A DNA stretch of 64,000 bases, taken from contig CAUYUJ010018636.1 in assembly GCA_963575745.1 (NCBI GenBank), positions 62,001 through 126,000 on the forward strand. The letters are read 5' to 3'. Position numbers and translations under genes: made by a program. Of the stretch, positions 50,943 through 60,451 are shown one piece after another; the first letter of the stretch is position 1; every line of letters starts with the position of its first letter. The DNA is from Prorocentrum cordatum (lineage: Eukaryota; Sar; Dinophyceae; Prorocentrales; Prorocentraceae). The notes under the pieces were generated by a model. The model saw nothing but the letters and a program-made list of their open reading frames with translations, made no database searches and was not told the DNA's origin.

Positions 50943-51439
50943 CGGCTTGGGCTGCGGCCATGTCGGGCTGACGTTTTTTTGGGGAGGGGGACATCCAGAC
51001 AGGCGACTGAGCGACCTGCAGTGCAAACGCGAGAACCTGATTCCTTTCGTTCCGCGGTGTTCGCGACCAGAAAGACGTTGTCCACCGCCTGGAGAACCGA
51101 CGACCCACGGCCCCAGGGAGCAGTGCATAAGAGCGATGTCCGGGGTTTCGGTCGATTGGGGCCAAAAAGGGGTACCGAAGTGGACGTTTCACGGGGGCGC
51201 GCCGATTTTGGGGCCAGAACTGGGGCCCTTAAGGGGTCCCAAATCCTCGTTTTCCCTGCTCACGCCGCTGCGAACAGCGCTGGCGTCAAGAATTTATGCT
51301 GGCGCGCGTATGGACAAATCATGTTTGCAACAAGCGTTGGGAAACCACTTCGCACGACCCATCTCCGCTCCTGGCTTTCATATTGAACAGGCGCTCCTGG
51401 AGAGGGGGAGCCGGAAGAAGGCCAGGAAGTTCTGGGCCA
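50943..51439. other. No gene recognised; partial repeat of exon 6 end
   Basis: 50997-51040 (GACAGGCGACTGAGCGACCT) resembles 50808-50845 of exon 6. The rest has short frames only. Confidence 0.4.
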
Positions 51440-51645
51440 CCTGGATGGGGCCCGAGCAGATGGGGTCGGAGGATCGCGCCGCATCGCCGATGCATTGGCG
51501 ATGCAAATCGATGTGGGGCCCGATGTTCTCCACGTCGATGTCGCCGATGCAGCGCCGACGTCGCAGGTGCATCGTCGAAGCGTCGGCGACGCGGCGCGAT
51601 TCTCCGACCCGACCCCATTTACTCGGACAGCATCTAGGAGGCCTC
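51440..51645. mobile_element. Inverted-repeat element K, copy 2
   Basis: The left end ATGGGGTCGGAGGATCGCGC, then CGCATCGCCGATGC, pairs with the right end, whose reverse complement reads ATGGGGTCGGGTCGGAGAAT and CGCGCCGCGTCGCC. The arms are about 35-40 bp and the interior is rich in GATGC/GCATC palindromes. Confidence 0.65.
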
Positions 51646-52177
51646 TAGGAGTGGAGGGGGAATTTGGTTATTGCTAGTTCGGTCGCTGTTGTTGCAAAGT
51701 TGTTTAATGGCATCTTTGTGGCCAAACCCAGGCGGTGAGTGTTCGCAAGTGTGGGCATCGAACTCATCGTGCTCTCCCCGAGCGGTGATTGCACTCAGAG
51801 ATTCTTGTTTGCACTCGGGTCACCGAGCGCTACTCTCAGAGTGCCCACTCGCAGACGTCCGAGACAAAACCAGCCTACCTGCATGTCATGGACGGTGCAT
51901 CCACCGCGGCGGATCCTGGCCATCTGCGAGTAAACACTCACCGCCCACCAAACCACCCCAACCCAACCCACAGGCCTCAACGTCCGAAACAAGAACAGCC
52001 TTCCGACATGTAGACAGACAGACAGACAGACAGGCCCGCATTCCGGCCCGGGGGGCGGTCCTCTAGAGGGCAGGCGAAAGGGACACGCAGTCCCACACAT
52101 TGGAGGAGACCATGCGCTGTCACTGCATTGTCACAACAAGAAAAACAAGACATCATGTGAAACAAAGAACGGTTCCT
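51646..52177. other. No gene recognised
   Basis: Holds a (GACA)5 tract near 52013-52032, CATCCACCGCGGCGGATCC (51899, shared with 58196) and a solo arm of element G at about 51940-51985. Confidence 0.4.
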
Positions 52178-52444
52178 TCAGCACAAATCTTTCCTCAAGA
52201 TCGTTCCAAAGATCGTGTTGCACCGCGCAGCGTTGTCTTGAGCTGCTGATACCTTGTCGTCGTCCAAGCGTCTTTTCGGTCTGCCTGCCAAGCCACGCGC
52301 TGAATTAGAGGTTAGTACCGGATCCCAGGACATCGCTTGCGAAGCCCACCGTTCGGCGTCCATGTTTGCCAACCGGAGAGCCCATCGCCATTTGCGTCTT
52401 CATTGCTGGTACCCCCACGAATCGACACATGCCGCCTGTAATTG
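52178..52444 (-). pseudogene. C-terminal tail of LINE ORF2, two in-frame stops
   Basis: The RT frame continues past TAG (52447-52445) and a TGA about 18 codons on, reading QLQAACVDSWGYQQ, stop, RRKWRWALRLANMDAERWAS, QAMSWDP and GRPKRRLDDD. This W-rich tail with GRPKRRW-like ending is typical of LINE ORF2 C-termini. Confidence 0.7.
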
Positions 52445-54226
52445 CTACTCTGCCTTCCGCGTAGCTCTCTGGATGAAGTCCGCCCAAGGCTTCAGTTGCG
52501 CAGCTTCTGGATTTCCTGACGATGTGCCGTCCGATTCTGGCTCAGGGTTGCTGTCTATGTCTGCACGCTGCAAATCATCATTGCGCGCGCCCTCGCTTGA
52601 TAAAACTTTCCGCTTTGCCCCTAACATCTGTCTGAGCATTCTCCGTTGCACACATGTGATATTATGTTTTACGTCGCGTGTCACAGCCCAGACTTCGCTT
52701 CGGATCAATAGCGTTGGCGCCACCCTGGAGTTGAGCAGTCGGATTCGGTCCTTCAGAGGGTAAGCTTGGTTGGTCAGCTCCTGCTTGTGTATCCCATACG
52801 ATGCCCATGCTTTCCAGATTCGATTGTTGAGCTCGCCCTCGAAAGGCTTGTCGCAAGATACAAGACGTCCCAAGTATTTGATAGTGGTTGTTCCCGAGAT
52901 GATCTCAATGTCCAGGCCATTCAGTTTTACCGATGTAGCAGCCTGCCTTCCCGATGTCTTACACGCATTTGTGAATATCTTTGTCTTGTCCGGGTGCAAT
53001 GACAAGCCCGCGTCTGCGGCGGACCTCTGGATGCCCGACAGCATTTCCTTGATATGGTGCAGGGTTGTTGTTACGGCTATTATGTCATCAGCGAAACGTA
53101 GATTGCTCAGCCTGTTGCTGCTCTGGGGATCTAATCGTAAGCCGTATTTCTTCTTAGCCCAGTCTTTTTTGTATGGTTTGAGGCAGTGTTCAAGAAACGC
53201 ATTGAACAGCAATAGAGACATTGGGTCGCCCTGTTTGTCCAACGCTGTATGTCGAACTCGTTGCTGACTACGTCTGTCCGCGCGTCCTCGTTGGCCCGTG
53301 TAGAGAGAACAAAGAAGTTGAACATATGCTTTCGGGACATCCTGGCCGCGGGGCGCATCCCAAAGAGAGTTGTGTTCAACAGTATCGAAAGCCTTCTTAA
53401 AGTCTAGCACACAAAGCCAAACGGTTTGCTGGAATTCATCCGCTTTCTCCTGGATGCACGACAAAGTGAACAGATGATCGATTGTTGCAAAACCCCGCCG
53501 GAAACCAGCTTTTTCGCACGGTTGCTCCGGACCCAAGATTTTCTCCAATTTTTGGTATAACAGTCTGGCAAACAACTTGTAAAGAATCGGGATTGTCGAT
53601 ATAGGTCTATAGTTCGATGGTCTGGTAGGGTCCCCATCTTTAAACAATACTGTCATGACGGTCAGCTTACGTTCGGCCGGAGTCGAGGCCCCAGGCTTGA
53701 TGATAGCGTTGTACATGTCCAGCACAGCATGCTGCACAGTTTCACCATCGAATTTCAGCATCTCTGCAACAATCCCAATGGTATCTGGCGCCTTCCCTGT
53801 CTTAAGGTGCTTGAGAGCTTGTTCACATTCATCTTGGGTGAATGGCGGAACAAATGACGCTGGAAGATCATGCACTGCTGCTTGTTCTGGTAGCACGTGT
53901 GTCGTAGCATAAAGATCGGCGTAAGAGTCGGCGAACACATTGGCGATATTTTTGCGGCTCGTGTGTTCGAGCCCGTTTCTGTCAACCATCTTAACAATCA
54001 CCTTTCGTCTCTTCCTTGTCTTTGCAGACTTGATATTCTTGAGCCCAGCGAACCTACCCAAGATGTGTTTGATGCGTTGCCTGCGCGACGCAGCTTTCGT
54101 AGTCCTCCTTTTGGTACGAATCTCTTTGCTGAGCTGTGCGCGACTGCTGCCTTTGCGACCTGGTGTCGCACGTCGTTCTTGTACAAGTTCTCGTAGTGCG
54201 GCGTCCCCTTCGGATAGTATTGCCAT
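52445..54226 (-). CDS. LINE reverse transcriptase ORF, 593 residues
   Basis: Contains LKTGKAPDTIGIVAEMLK, NYRPISTIPILYKLFARLLY, PCEKAGFRRGFATIDHLFTL, motif A VLDFKKAFDTVEH, motif B KQGDPMSLLLFNAFLE, motif C LRFADDIIAV, LSLHPDKTKIFTN and KYLGRLVSCDKPFEGELNNR: the full run of RT palm and thumb motifs in order. The FADD catalytic pair is intact. The ATG at 54226 is merely the first in frame; in life the ORF would continue from the endonuclease upstream. Confidence 0.9.
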   Translation of the reverse strand: MAILSEGDAALRELVQERRATPGRKGSSRAQLSKEIRTKRRTTKAASRRQRIKHILGRFAGLKNIKSAKTRKRRKVIVKMVDRNGLEHTSRKNIANVFADSYADLYATTHVLPEQAAVHDLPASFVPPFTQDECEQALKHLKTGKAPDTIGIVAEMLKFDGETVQHAVLDMYNAIIKPGASTPAERKLTVMTVLFKDGDPTRPSNYRPISTIPILYKLFARLLYQKLEKILGPEQPCEKAGFRRGFATIDHLFTLSCIQEKADEFQQTVWLCVLDFKKAFDTVEHNSLWDAPRGQDVPKAYVQLLCSLYTGQRGRADRRSQQRVRHTALDKQGDPMSLLLFNAFLEHCLKPYKKDWAKKKYGLRLDPQSSNRLSNLRFADDIIAVTTTLHHIKEMLSGIQRSAADAGLSLHPDKTKIFTNACKTSGRQAATSVKLNGLDIEIISGTTTIKYLGRLVSCDKPFEGELNNRIWKAWASYGIHKQELTNQAYPLKDRIRLLNSRVAPTLLIRSEVWAVTRDVKHNITCVQRRMLRQMLGAKRKVLSSEGARNDDLQRADIDSNPEPESDGTSSGNPEAAQLKPWADFIQRATRKAE

Positions 54227-54789
54227 CTGAACACGTCCTTGCTTTGATTATTCTGCGTGCGACTTCTTGGTGCGCATCAAAGCAGATTTGATCTGAGTGT
54301 TGAAACGGTCAATGGTTGCGTACTCCGTTGACCCAGCCACCTTTTCAAATTGCTCAGTGGCATGCCGTGCAAACACATCTTTGTAAGATAATCCTGGCCA
54401 GCGGTGTCTCTAGCGATGTTGGTTCTTCTCGCGTGGTTTCTTAAGGACAACTTCAATTTAGTTCGCACTGGTTTATGGGCTGACCCCAAATCTGGCACGG
54501 TGCTGGAGCCAGAGTTGGTCACGTACCGGCTCTTCGACTTGTCGACAAGTACAAAATCGATCTGTCGCGGCGACCCATTGCTCAAATAATGTGTGATTCG
54601 TTTTGCCGGAGGCTTGGAGAAGAACGCGTTGGTTATGTTGAGGTCGAGCTGCCCACACCCCACACCATTGTTTTAGCCACTGCCCACGCCAAGGTTCAAC
54701 ACCAAATCCGTGAGGTCTAATCATGGTTTCAGGATCGTCGGTAATGCGGCTTCCCACCTGTGCGTTAAAATCCCCACCGATCATACATA

Positions 54790-55001
54790 GATCGGGTATA
54801 GCCAGGACCCCAGGTAAGGGGACCCGGTTAGTGGTAGGGCCCCGGAGCCCCTAAATTGGCCAGAATCAGTAAACCAAGTCTGCCGTAGCTGGTGTTTTTC
54901 GGGTGATGGCAGTTCCGGTAAGTAGAATGAGGCGCGGCAGAGTCCCAAAGTACAAATATTTAAACCAGGTCCCATCAAACCCAGTTCTGCCAACGCCCGA
55001 A
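54790..55001. mobile_element. Insert A in the LINE endonuclease, about 212 bp
   Basis: Endonuclease sense stops after KKHYI and resumes at IGGDFNAQ across this stretch. Its ends GATCGGGTATAGCCAGGAC and (reverse complement) TTCGGGCGTTGGCAGAAC are weakly inverted; TA flanks both sides. A short DNA element is likely. Confidence 0.5.
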
Positions 55002-55200
55002 TATAGTGCTTCTTTTGGTCGCAAGCTTTATTGTAGAAGGTGCCGTGTAGAGTTTTTGCACCTCCGAATCTTTGTATGTGCAGTCTGAGAAGTAAGCAAC
55101 TACAGCTCTTAAAACGTTTGATGCGCATCTGATATCAGCATACGCAATTCTTTCTTTCACCGGTACAAGATCAAGAAACTTACACGATCTGCGCACGATT

Positions 55201-55408
55201 ATCGGGGGAGCGTAAGACCCGGGTTTGCCAGTACTCGGGTTCGCCATCGTTTTTTGACGACCGCGACTCGGATTTTGACGAGGAGGAGTTTTGTGGGATG
55301 TCTGCAGCGGGAGGCCTCGTCAAAATGCAGGCTCGGCCTCGTCATTTTTTTGACGACCTCGTCGGGGATTTCCGAGTCCCCTGTACCCAGGTCTTACGTC
55401 CCCCTGAT
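55201..55408. mobile_element. Insert B in the LINE endonuclease, about 208 bp
   Basis: The left end ATCGGGGGAGCGTAAGACCC and the reverse complement of the right end (ATCAGGGGGACGTAAGACCT) are inverted repeats of about 25 bp. The interior has TTTTGACGA/TCGTCAAAA palindromes. It lies between LTKTW and CKFLDL of the endonuclease. Confidence 0.65.
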
Positions 55409-55560
55409 CCACGTCTTTGTGAGTAACAAGACGTCCCACTTGATGTGTTCCACTTGTATCATCAGCTCGTCGATCCGGTCATTTTTGGTAAGGCCTTTGG
55501 CGTTGAAAGAAATGAGGTCGAAGTTTCGGTGTCCAGGAGCCGGACGCGATGATGCAAGCG

Positions 55561-56444
55561 TCGGTGGTGAAGTCATCGAAGAAGAGATTGATGAAGTATT
55601 TCTTGTGGGTCGGACACGGGTGCTTCTTCCGGGCGTCGTGCGAAAACCTAGCGCTTGGATTGGAAAGTTCCCCACGGCGTTACTGTGTGTTCTTCTGGCG
55701 CCACCCCCAGGGGGAGCCCGCGGAGAAATATAATCAATTGAAGTCATTCGTGAAGCACTGTTGGGCATTATGGGTTTCGCGCAGTCCTTTGGAGTGCCGC
55801 TCATTTTTTACTCGCTGTCAGTGGCTGAGTCGGCGTTGATTTTTGCCCTCCACTTTGCCATGGATGCTTCAACATCTTTCTCGACCGTGTTCCCCACCGA
55901 CGTAGTGCAACATACCCCGTCTTCGTTAAACCAGACAACCTTTTTCCCCCGAACTGCAACCAAATCGCTGTCCCACCAAATCTTTACCTGAAGCCAGGGT
56001 TGTGGACAAGATGGTGTTTTGTATATCTCAATGTTTCATCGTTATCCCGCTCCTCCCTCGTCAAATTGTTTTTGAAAAACTTGTCCCCTATATGTTCTTG
56101 TTACTTTGGTCCTGCACCTTCTGGCAAAAGGAGATATCAACCTGCCTGCTCCCGAACGTGGTGATACCCACTTTGGATGGGTTCGTGGGGGCCTCCACCC
56201 TAGCTTCAAAATCCTTCCCAAGCAAATATTTGATCATACCTTCGATCTCCGAGATGATGACCTCCGCGGCATGGCGCTCAGAAAAGCCAAGCGCAAGTAC
56301 TTGGCGGCATCTCTCTGGTTGGTTGCTGGTCGGAATTCTTGTTTGTTGTTGTTCATTATTTGCTGTTCTTGTCGATGAGTTCGTCGATGTTATTCTTTGT
56401 GATGTATCATCAGGGTGAGGGGGCTGAACCGAACGACAATTCAT
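55561..56444 (-). pseudogene. Second ORF1 piece and linker of the LINE
   Basis: ATG 56444 opens MNCRSVQPPHPDDTSQR, then CRQVLALGFSERHAAEVIIS, EIEGMIKYLLGKDFEARVEA and VGITTFGSRQVDISFC, ending at 56088. A later frame gives KIWWDSDLVAVRGKKVVWFN and VGNTVEKDVEASMAKWRAK near 55990-55840. The pattern is that of a single-stranded nucleic-acid binding ORF1 protein; it is related to the coiled coil at 58073 by position only. Confidence 0.5.
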
Positions 56445-56479
56445 AGTCCCTGAGAACGTGGCTGAAGTGGAATTCCGCG

Positions 56480-56690
56480 ATGCGGATTATTGTTGTTGTT
56501 GTTCTTGTTGTTGTGGTTGTGGTTGTGGTTGTGGTTGTTGATGTTGATGTTGATGTTGGTGTTGTTGTGATGGTTGTTGTTGTTGTGGTTGTTTTTTGTT
56601 TTTGTTGTTGTTGTTGCTGTTGTTGTTTGTTGTTTGTTGTTGATTGTTGATTGTTGGTTGATGCTGTTGTTGTTGTTGATGTTGCCACCC
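56480..56690. repeat. TTG/TGG trinucleotide tract
   Basis: About 200 bp of TTG with TGG and TGA changes; Asn/His/Gln frames on the minus strand are composition. Confidence 0.95.
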
Positions 56691-57560
56691 GTGACCCACC
56701 TCGCGATCCACCCGCGACCCACCCGCGACCCACCCCGCGACCCACTCTCGACCCACCCCGCGACCCACTTGCGACCCACCCGCGACCCACCCGCGACCCA
56801 CCCCGCGACCCGCCCGCGACCCAACCCGAGACCCCCCCGGCGACCCACCCGCGACCCACCGGCGACCCACCCGCGACACACCTGTGACCCACCCCGCGAC
56901 CCACCCGCAACCCACCCGCGACCCACCCGCGACCCACCGCGACCACCCGCGACCCACCCGCGACCCACCCAAAATTTTCGGCGCTTTCGGCGGGTCTTCT
57001 TTGCATTCGTTCCAGGTGGAGAACTTACGACCCACCCGCGACCCACCGCGACCCACCCGCGACCCACCCGCGAACCACCCCGCGACCCACCCAGAAGTTT
57101 CCGCGTTTGCAGCGGGTTTTTTTTGCATTCGCTCCAGGTGGAGAACCTACGACCCCTGCGACCCACCCGCAACCCAAACCGCGTTCAGTGTACACATGCA
57201 AATTTTCAGCGCTTCCGGCGGGATGTTTTTGAATTCCTTCCAGGTGGAGGTGGAGAGCCCGCGACCCACCCGCGACCTTAACTACGTTCATTGAACAAGC
57301 CAGAATTTCGGCACTTGCGGCGGGTTTCTTTTGCATTTGCTCCAGGTGGAGAACCTGCGACCCCAACCGCGTTCAGTGTACAAATCAAAATTTTCGGCGC
57401 CTGCGGCGGGCTGTTTCTGAATTCCTTCCAGGTGGAGGTTCAGAGTCCGCGACCCACCCGCGACCTAAACTACGTTCACTGAACGAGCCAAAAAATGCGG
57501 CGCCTGCAGCGGGCTGTTTTTGCATTCGTTCCGGGTGGCACACCAGCGACCCCCCCCCCG
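56690..57560. repeat. Compound satellite: CGCGACCCACC 11-mers plus about 100-bp units
   Basis: 56690-56970 is an array of CGCGACCCACC. From 56970 six longer units follow, each with AATTTTCGGCGC-like sequence, GGCGGG, TTTGCATTCGTTCCAGGTGG or TTTGAATTCCTTCCAGGTGG, AGAACCTGCGACCC and short CGACCCACC runs. Long minus-strand frames of Gly/Val/Arg/Trp type only restate the unit. Confidence 0.9.
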
Positions 57561-57589
57561 CGCCGAATTTGTCAGAGCACGACGACGAC

Positions 57590-57690
57590 GATGAGGACGA
57601 GGACGCGGACGAGGAAGAGGAGGAGGAGGAGGAGGAGGAGGAGGAGGAGGAGGAGGAGGAGGAGGAGCAGTAGCAGGATGAGGAGGAGGA
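57590..57690. repeat. GAC/GAG trinucleotide tract
   Basis: About 100 bp of GACGAC and GAGGAG repeats on the downstream side of the ORF1 coiled coil. Confidence 0.9.
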
Positions 57691-57769
57691 GGGCGCCATC
57701 GACAGGGAAGGTGAGGGCCACGAGGTCCGCCAGCTCGACGCCCGCGTCGCCCGCGCCCGCCCCCTCACT

Positions 57770-58073
57770 CTTATCCGCAATTGCGGGGTGCTACCTACTT
57801 CCAGGTCTGCCTTGATGCGCTCAATCTCGATCTCCGCGTTCTCCACGCGGTCCTGAGCGTCTGAGGCGACCTGCATGGCTTGGCTCGTCTCCTCCCTGAC
57901 CTCCTGAATCACATGCTCTTGACGGTGGTAATGTCGAGGGTCATCTTGTCAAGTTTCTTTGATAGACGTTGTTCGTAGTTTTTGAACAAATCGGGGGCTG
58001 CATTGTCAGGCCCAACCTGTGCCATTAGAGTATTTGGAACCCGTTTTGCACCAGCCTTCTTCGGAGTCGACAT
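57770..58073 (-). pseudogene. LINE ORF1 start, coiled coil, one frameshift
   Basis: ATG 58073 opens MSTPKKAGAKRVPNTLMAQV, GPDNAAPDLFKNYEQRLSKK and LDKMTLDITTV. One base is then out of phase near 57912, after which sense resumes as HVIQEVREETSQAMQVASDA, QDRVENAEIEIERIKADLEV and GSTPQL. The heptad-like charged helix is typical of ORF1 trimerisation coiled coils. Beyond 57770 the frame dissolves into GAG/GAC repeats. Confidence 0.6.
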
Positions 58074-58681
58074 GTTGCCAACTTAATGTGATGCACCAGA
58101 CAATCACATAATGTAAGATCAGATGTCAAGTGAGGGGTAAGAGAATACGGTAAAGAGAATGTTTGATGCTTGATGCTTGATGCTTGAGCCAAGCCATCCA
58201 CCGCGGCGGATCCAGGCCATCATACTTTGCGAGTAGTGGAACGCGCTTGTCCACAGTCAACCCGCATAGTAAGGATCGGCAACCTTCCCAAGGGTACACT
58301 TGCACCTCCTCCGCCCATCCTTGGCCACTTTCGCTGGCCGCGCCCCGCTCGAAAAGCCTCGAAGTGGCCCTCCAGGTCCCCTTGCATCCTGGTCGTGCGT
58401 GCTTAGGCACGGGTGGACTGCAGTCACCACTTTGCGACTCGTGGGGCGCGCTTGTCTGTCGGGGGCTCTTCGTGATTTTGCCCAGGGATTCCAGGAAGCT
58501 TCCGCCCTGTGCTTCGGTCGCAAATCACGGGAGCCTGTGCACCCTCGTGATTCTATCTTTCGAGTCGATCAGCGTCTACCAACGCCTGGGAGTCGATGGG
58601 ATGGCGCCAACCTGGCGTTTGTTAGCGTCGATTCGGCGTCGACTCAGCCTCGATTCGGCGTCGATTTAGCGTCGGTGATGA
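58074..58681. other. No gene recognised; dispersed repeat pieces
   Basis: TGATGCT is repeated four times at 58167-58190. 58196-58295 shares CATCCACCGCGGCGGATCC with 51899 and TAGTAAGGATCGGCAACCTT with 15291. 58620-58672 has GTCGATTCGGC-like 14-15-bp repeats. Confidence 0.45.
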
Positions 58682-58850
58682 GTATCGCTTAACCGATCCC
58701 CATCCCCAGCGGCGTGGCTTGGGCCCCACTGGCCAATTTACCCCCCTGGATGGGGATATAGACCGTTCCCTTCGGGTCTCGAGGAGTGTATCCCCAATTG
58801 GGGGGGGGGTTATTTGGGGATGGGGATGGGGATGGGGTTCGCAAGAGCCG
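58682..58850. mobile_element. Inverted-repeat element H, copy 2 (uninterrupted)
   Basis: Begins AGTATCGCTTAACCGATCCC and ends in GGGGATGGGGATGGGGTTCG. GGCCCCACTGGCCAATTTAC and CGTTCCCTTCGGGTCTCGAG are, in reverse complement, in element H copy 1. The MITE-A target of copy 1 is a single CCCCATCC here. Confidence 0.6.
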
Positions 58851-59224
58851 ACAAGATGGTGTGGGAGGCTCCCAGGAGTTACCACCGCCCGGCGCCCTGG
58901 CCTTTGGGCGGCGCCTCGCGGGGAAGGCCCTCCCAAGCGCCGGCGGGGGAGGATTGGGCTCCGCGAGCGGCGTGGCCTGGTCGTGGGCGTCTCCGCGGGC
59001 GCCCCGCGGGTGATCGGCGGTGGGCGAAGGGGTCTGCGTCCGTGGCGTTTCCAGGGGGCCTCGCCGGGCGGTTCGTGATCGCCTCCGGGCCCTGTGGTGT
59101 TCCAGCCTGCTCTTCAGGGGAGGGAAGCACGTACCCATACCTTGAACAGTGAGAAACCGACCCCAGCCCGCACAAGTACTTGGATTTTTCATGTCAGCGT
59201 TTTGGATTTATGGCGAATGTGCGT
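58851..59224. other. No gene recognised
   Basis: GC-rich overlapping frames on both strands without conserved motifs. Confidence 0.35.
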
Positions 59225-59465
59225 AAGTGTAGCCGCCCTGTCGGCGAGGCTAGTACTAGCTGCCGCAGGGGGCGCCCGCGCGCGCGGCGACGTCGTGGGC
59301 CCAGTCGACGCGGCCGCGCCCGCGCCGGCATTCCCAGGGCTGCGCGTGCCGCGGCCGCGGCATGCAGGTTTAGGCGACGGCGGCGCTGTCCTTCGCACGG
59401 CAGTGCCGCTGGCCCAGCCCAGGGCCCCCGCCCCCGCCTCCGTCGCCCCCGACGGAAAAATTTAG
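59225..59465 (+). CDS. Coding-like patch, Ala/Pro/Arg-rich, unrecognised
   Basis: One frame reads VAALSARLVLAAAGGARARG, DVVGPVDAAAPAPAFPGLRV and GAVLRTAVPLAQPRAPAPAS, ending TAG 59463-59465. Composition alone could explain it. Confidence 0.2.
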
Positions 59466-59997
59466 ATCGGGAACGTTTCTATTGAGGCAACTGTTCCAAT
59501 ATAGAGCTCTCTCGGCTTTCAGATGAGCGCCACTTTGTGTTTATATAAACTGTTTGGGGCTCTCCCGCGCGAGACTTCGCTTCGGAGAAGTTTAGATCGA
59601 GTTAGTCTAGAGTTTATATAAAACTAGTGCTGCCTTGTGCCTAGTCTTTGTTTTCTGGGTTGTTCGATGCGCGCCCGTGCGGGGCGAGCCCTGGGCGTCG
59701 TCTCGGGCCCATGCCAGCGCCGCCAAGGGCCGGCGCGCCCCTTGGCTTTCGCCTTGGCACGGTCGAGCGAACATCCACAATGACTTTGGGTATTGCCCGC
59801 GCGCCAACACTTGGCAACGCCATGATCAAACGCAAATGAGCATAGCACGAGCGCGCCGTTCGCATTGACTTGCGCGGCGTTGTCGTTGGCTGACCGTCGA
59901 GCTGTTTCCGCTTGTTGTTCGCGCGTCGTTGGACGGTCCCGTTCGTGTAAAGTTCTTCATGTGGGGGGCGGGGGACGTTTTTCATGCGTTCATGCTT
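59466..59997. other. AT-richer spacer, no gene recognised
   Basis: GTTTATATAAACTG (59539) and GTTTATATAAAACTAG (59611) are a near-duplicate pair containing TATATAA. Nothing more can be said. Confidence 0.35.
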
Positions 59998-60165
59998 TTG
60001 CGATTGCCTCGATGTTCCCTTTGTTGGGCCTCATGGGCGGCCTTCGTCGCCACCGCTGAATTCACTTCAAAATCCTGGTCGGAACGCACCCCGGGAAAGG
60101 TCTAGAAAGGGGGGGAGCGGTATCAGTACCTTTTTGTGTCCCCAGTTCTTGTGGCGTCTCCGAGG
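59998..60165 (+). repeat. Dispersed repeat family Q, copy 2
   Basis: TTGGGCCTCATGGGCGGCC, TCGTCGCCACCGCTGAATTC and GCGGTATCAGTACCTTTTTG match 6735-6866. Confidence 0.55.
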
Positions 60166-60260
60166 GCCTCGCCTATCTGTTTGTGTTCGCTTCCGGACTG
60201 CGTGATACTCCAACCTACTTTTAGCCGGGATACCCATCCGTAATTTCGAGCGCCAATGGA

Positions 60261-60360
60261 NNNNNNNNNNNNNNNNNNNNNNNNNNNNNNNNNNNNNNNN
60301 NNNNNNNNNNNNNNNNNNNNNNNNNNNNNNNNNNNNNNNNNNNNNNNNNNNNNNNNNNNN
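60261..60360. other. Assembly gap, 100 N
   Basis: Exactly 100 unknown bases, a conventional gap length, beside a purine-rich repeat that probably stopped assembly. Confidence 0.99.
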
Positions 60361-60416
60361 GGAGGGGGAGGAGGAGGAGGAGGAGGAATAAGAATAATAA
60401 GAATAATAAGAATAAT

Positions 60417-60451
<35 letters not shown>

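Larger units (their letters stand above)
54277..55560 (-). pseudogene. LINE endonuclease, broken by two inserts and residue changes
   Basis: From 55560: FDLISFNAKGLTKNDRIDEL and HIKWDVLLLTKTW (the usual catalytic Glu of LTETW is Lys); after an insert, CKFLDLVPVKERIAYADIRC and LRAVVAYFSDCTYKDSEVQK; after a second insert, MIGGDFNAQVGSRI; and in another frame RQIDFVLVDKSKSRYV with GSAHKPVRTKLKLS, where the catalytic SDH is SAH. It is an EEP-family retrotransposon endonuclease by motif order. Confidence 0.75.
52178..58073 (-). mobile_element. LINE-type retrotransposon, about 5.9 kb, decayed
   Basis: In minus-strand order: a coiled-coil ORF1 start (58073), a satellite-filled gap, a second ORF1 piece (56444), an endonuclease broken by two inserts (about 55560-54280), an RT ORF (54226-52445) and a conserved tail (to 52178). 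Its RT motifs differ from those of the elements at both window edges, so it is another LINE lineage. In-frame stops, frame breaks and altered endonuclease residues mean this copy is dead as read. Confidence 0.85.

Noticed and set aside
52254-54230. Plus-strand ORFs of up to 169 codons opposite the LINE RT
   Set aside because: Shadows of the RT reading frame, which has all RT motifs in order.
56441-57281. Gly/Val/Trp-rich and Pro/Thr-rich ORFs of 200-240 codons
   Set aside because: Repeat translations of the CGACCCACC satellite on either strand.
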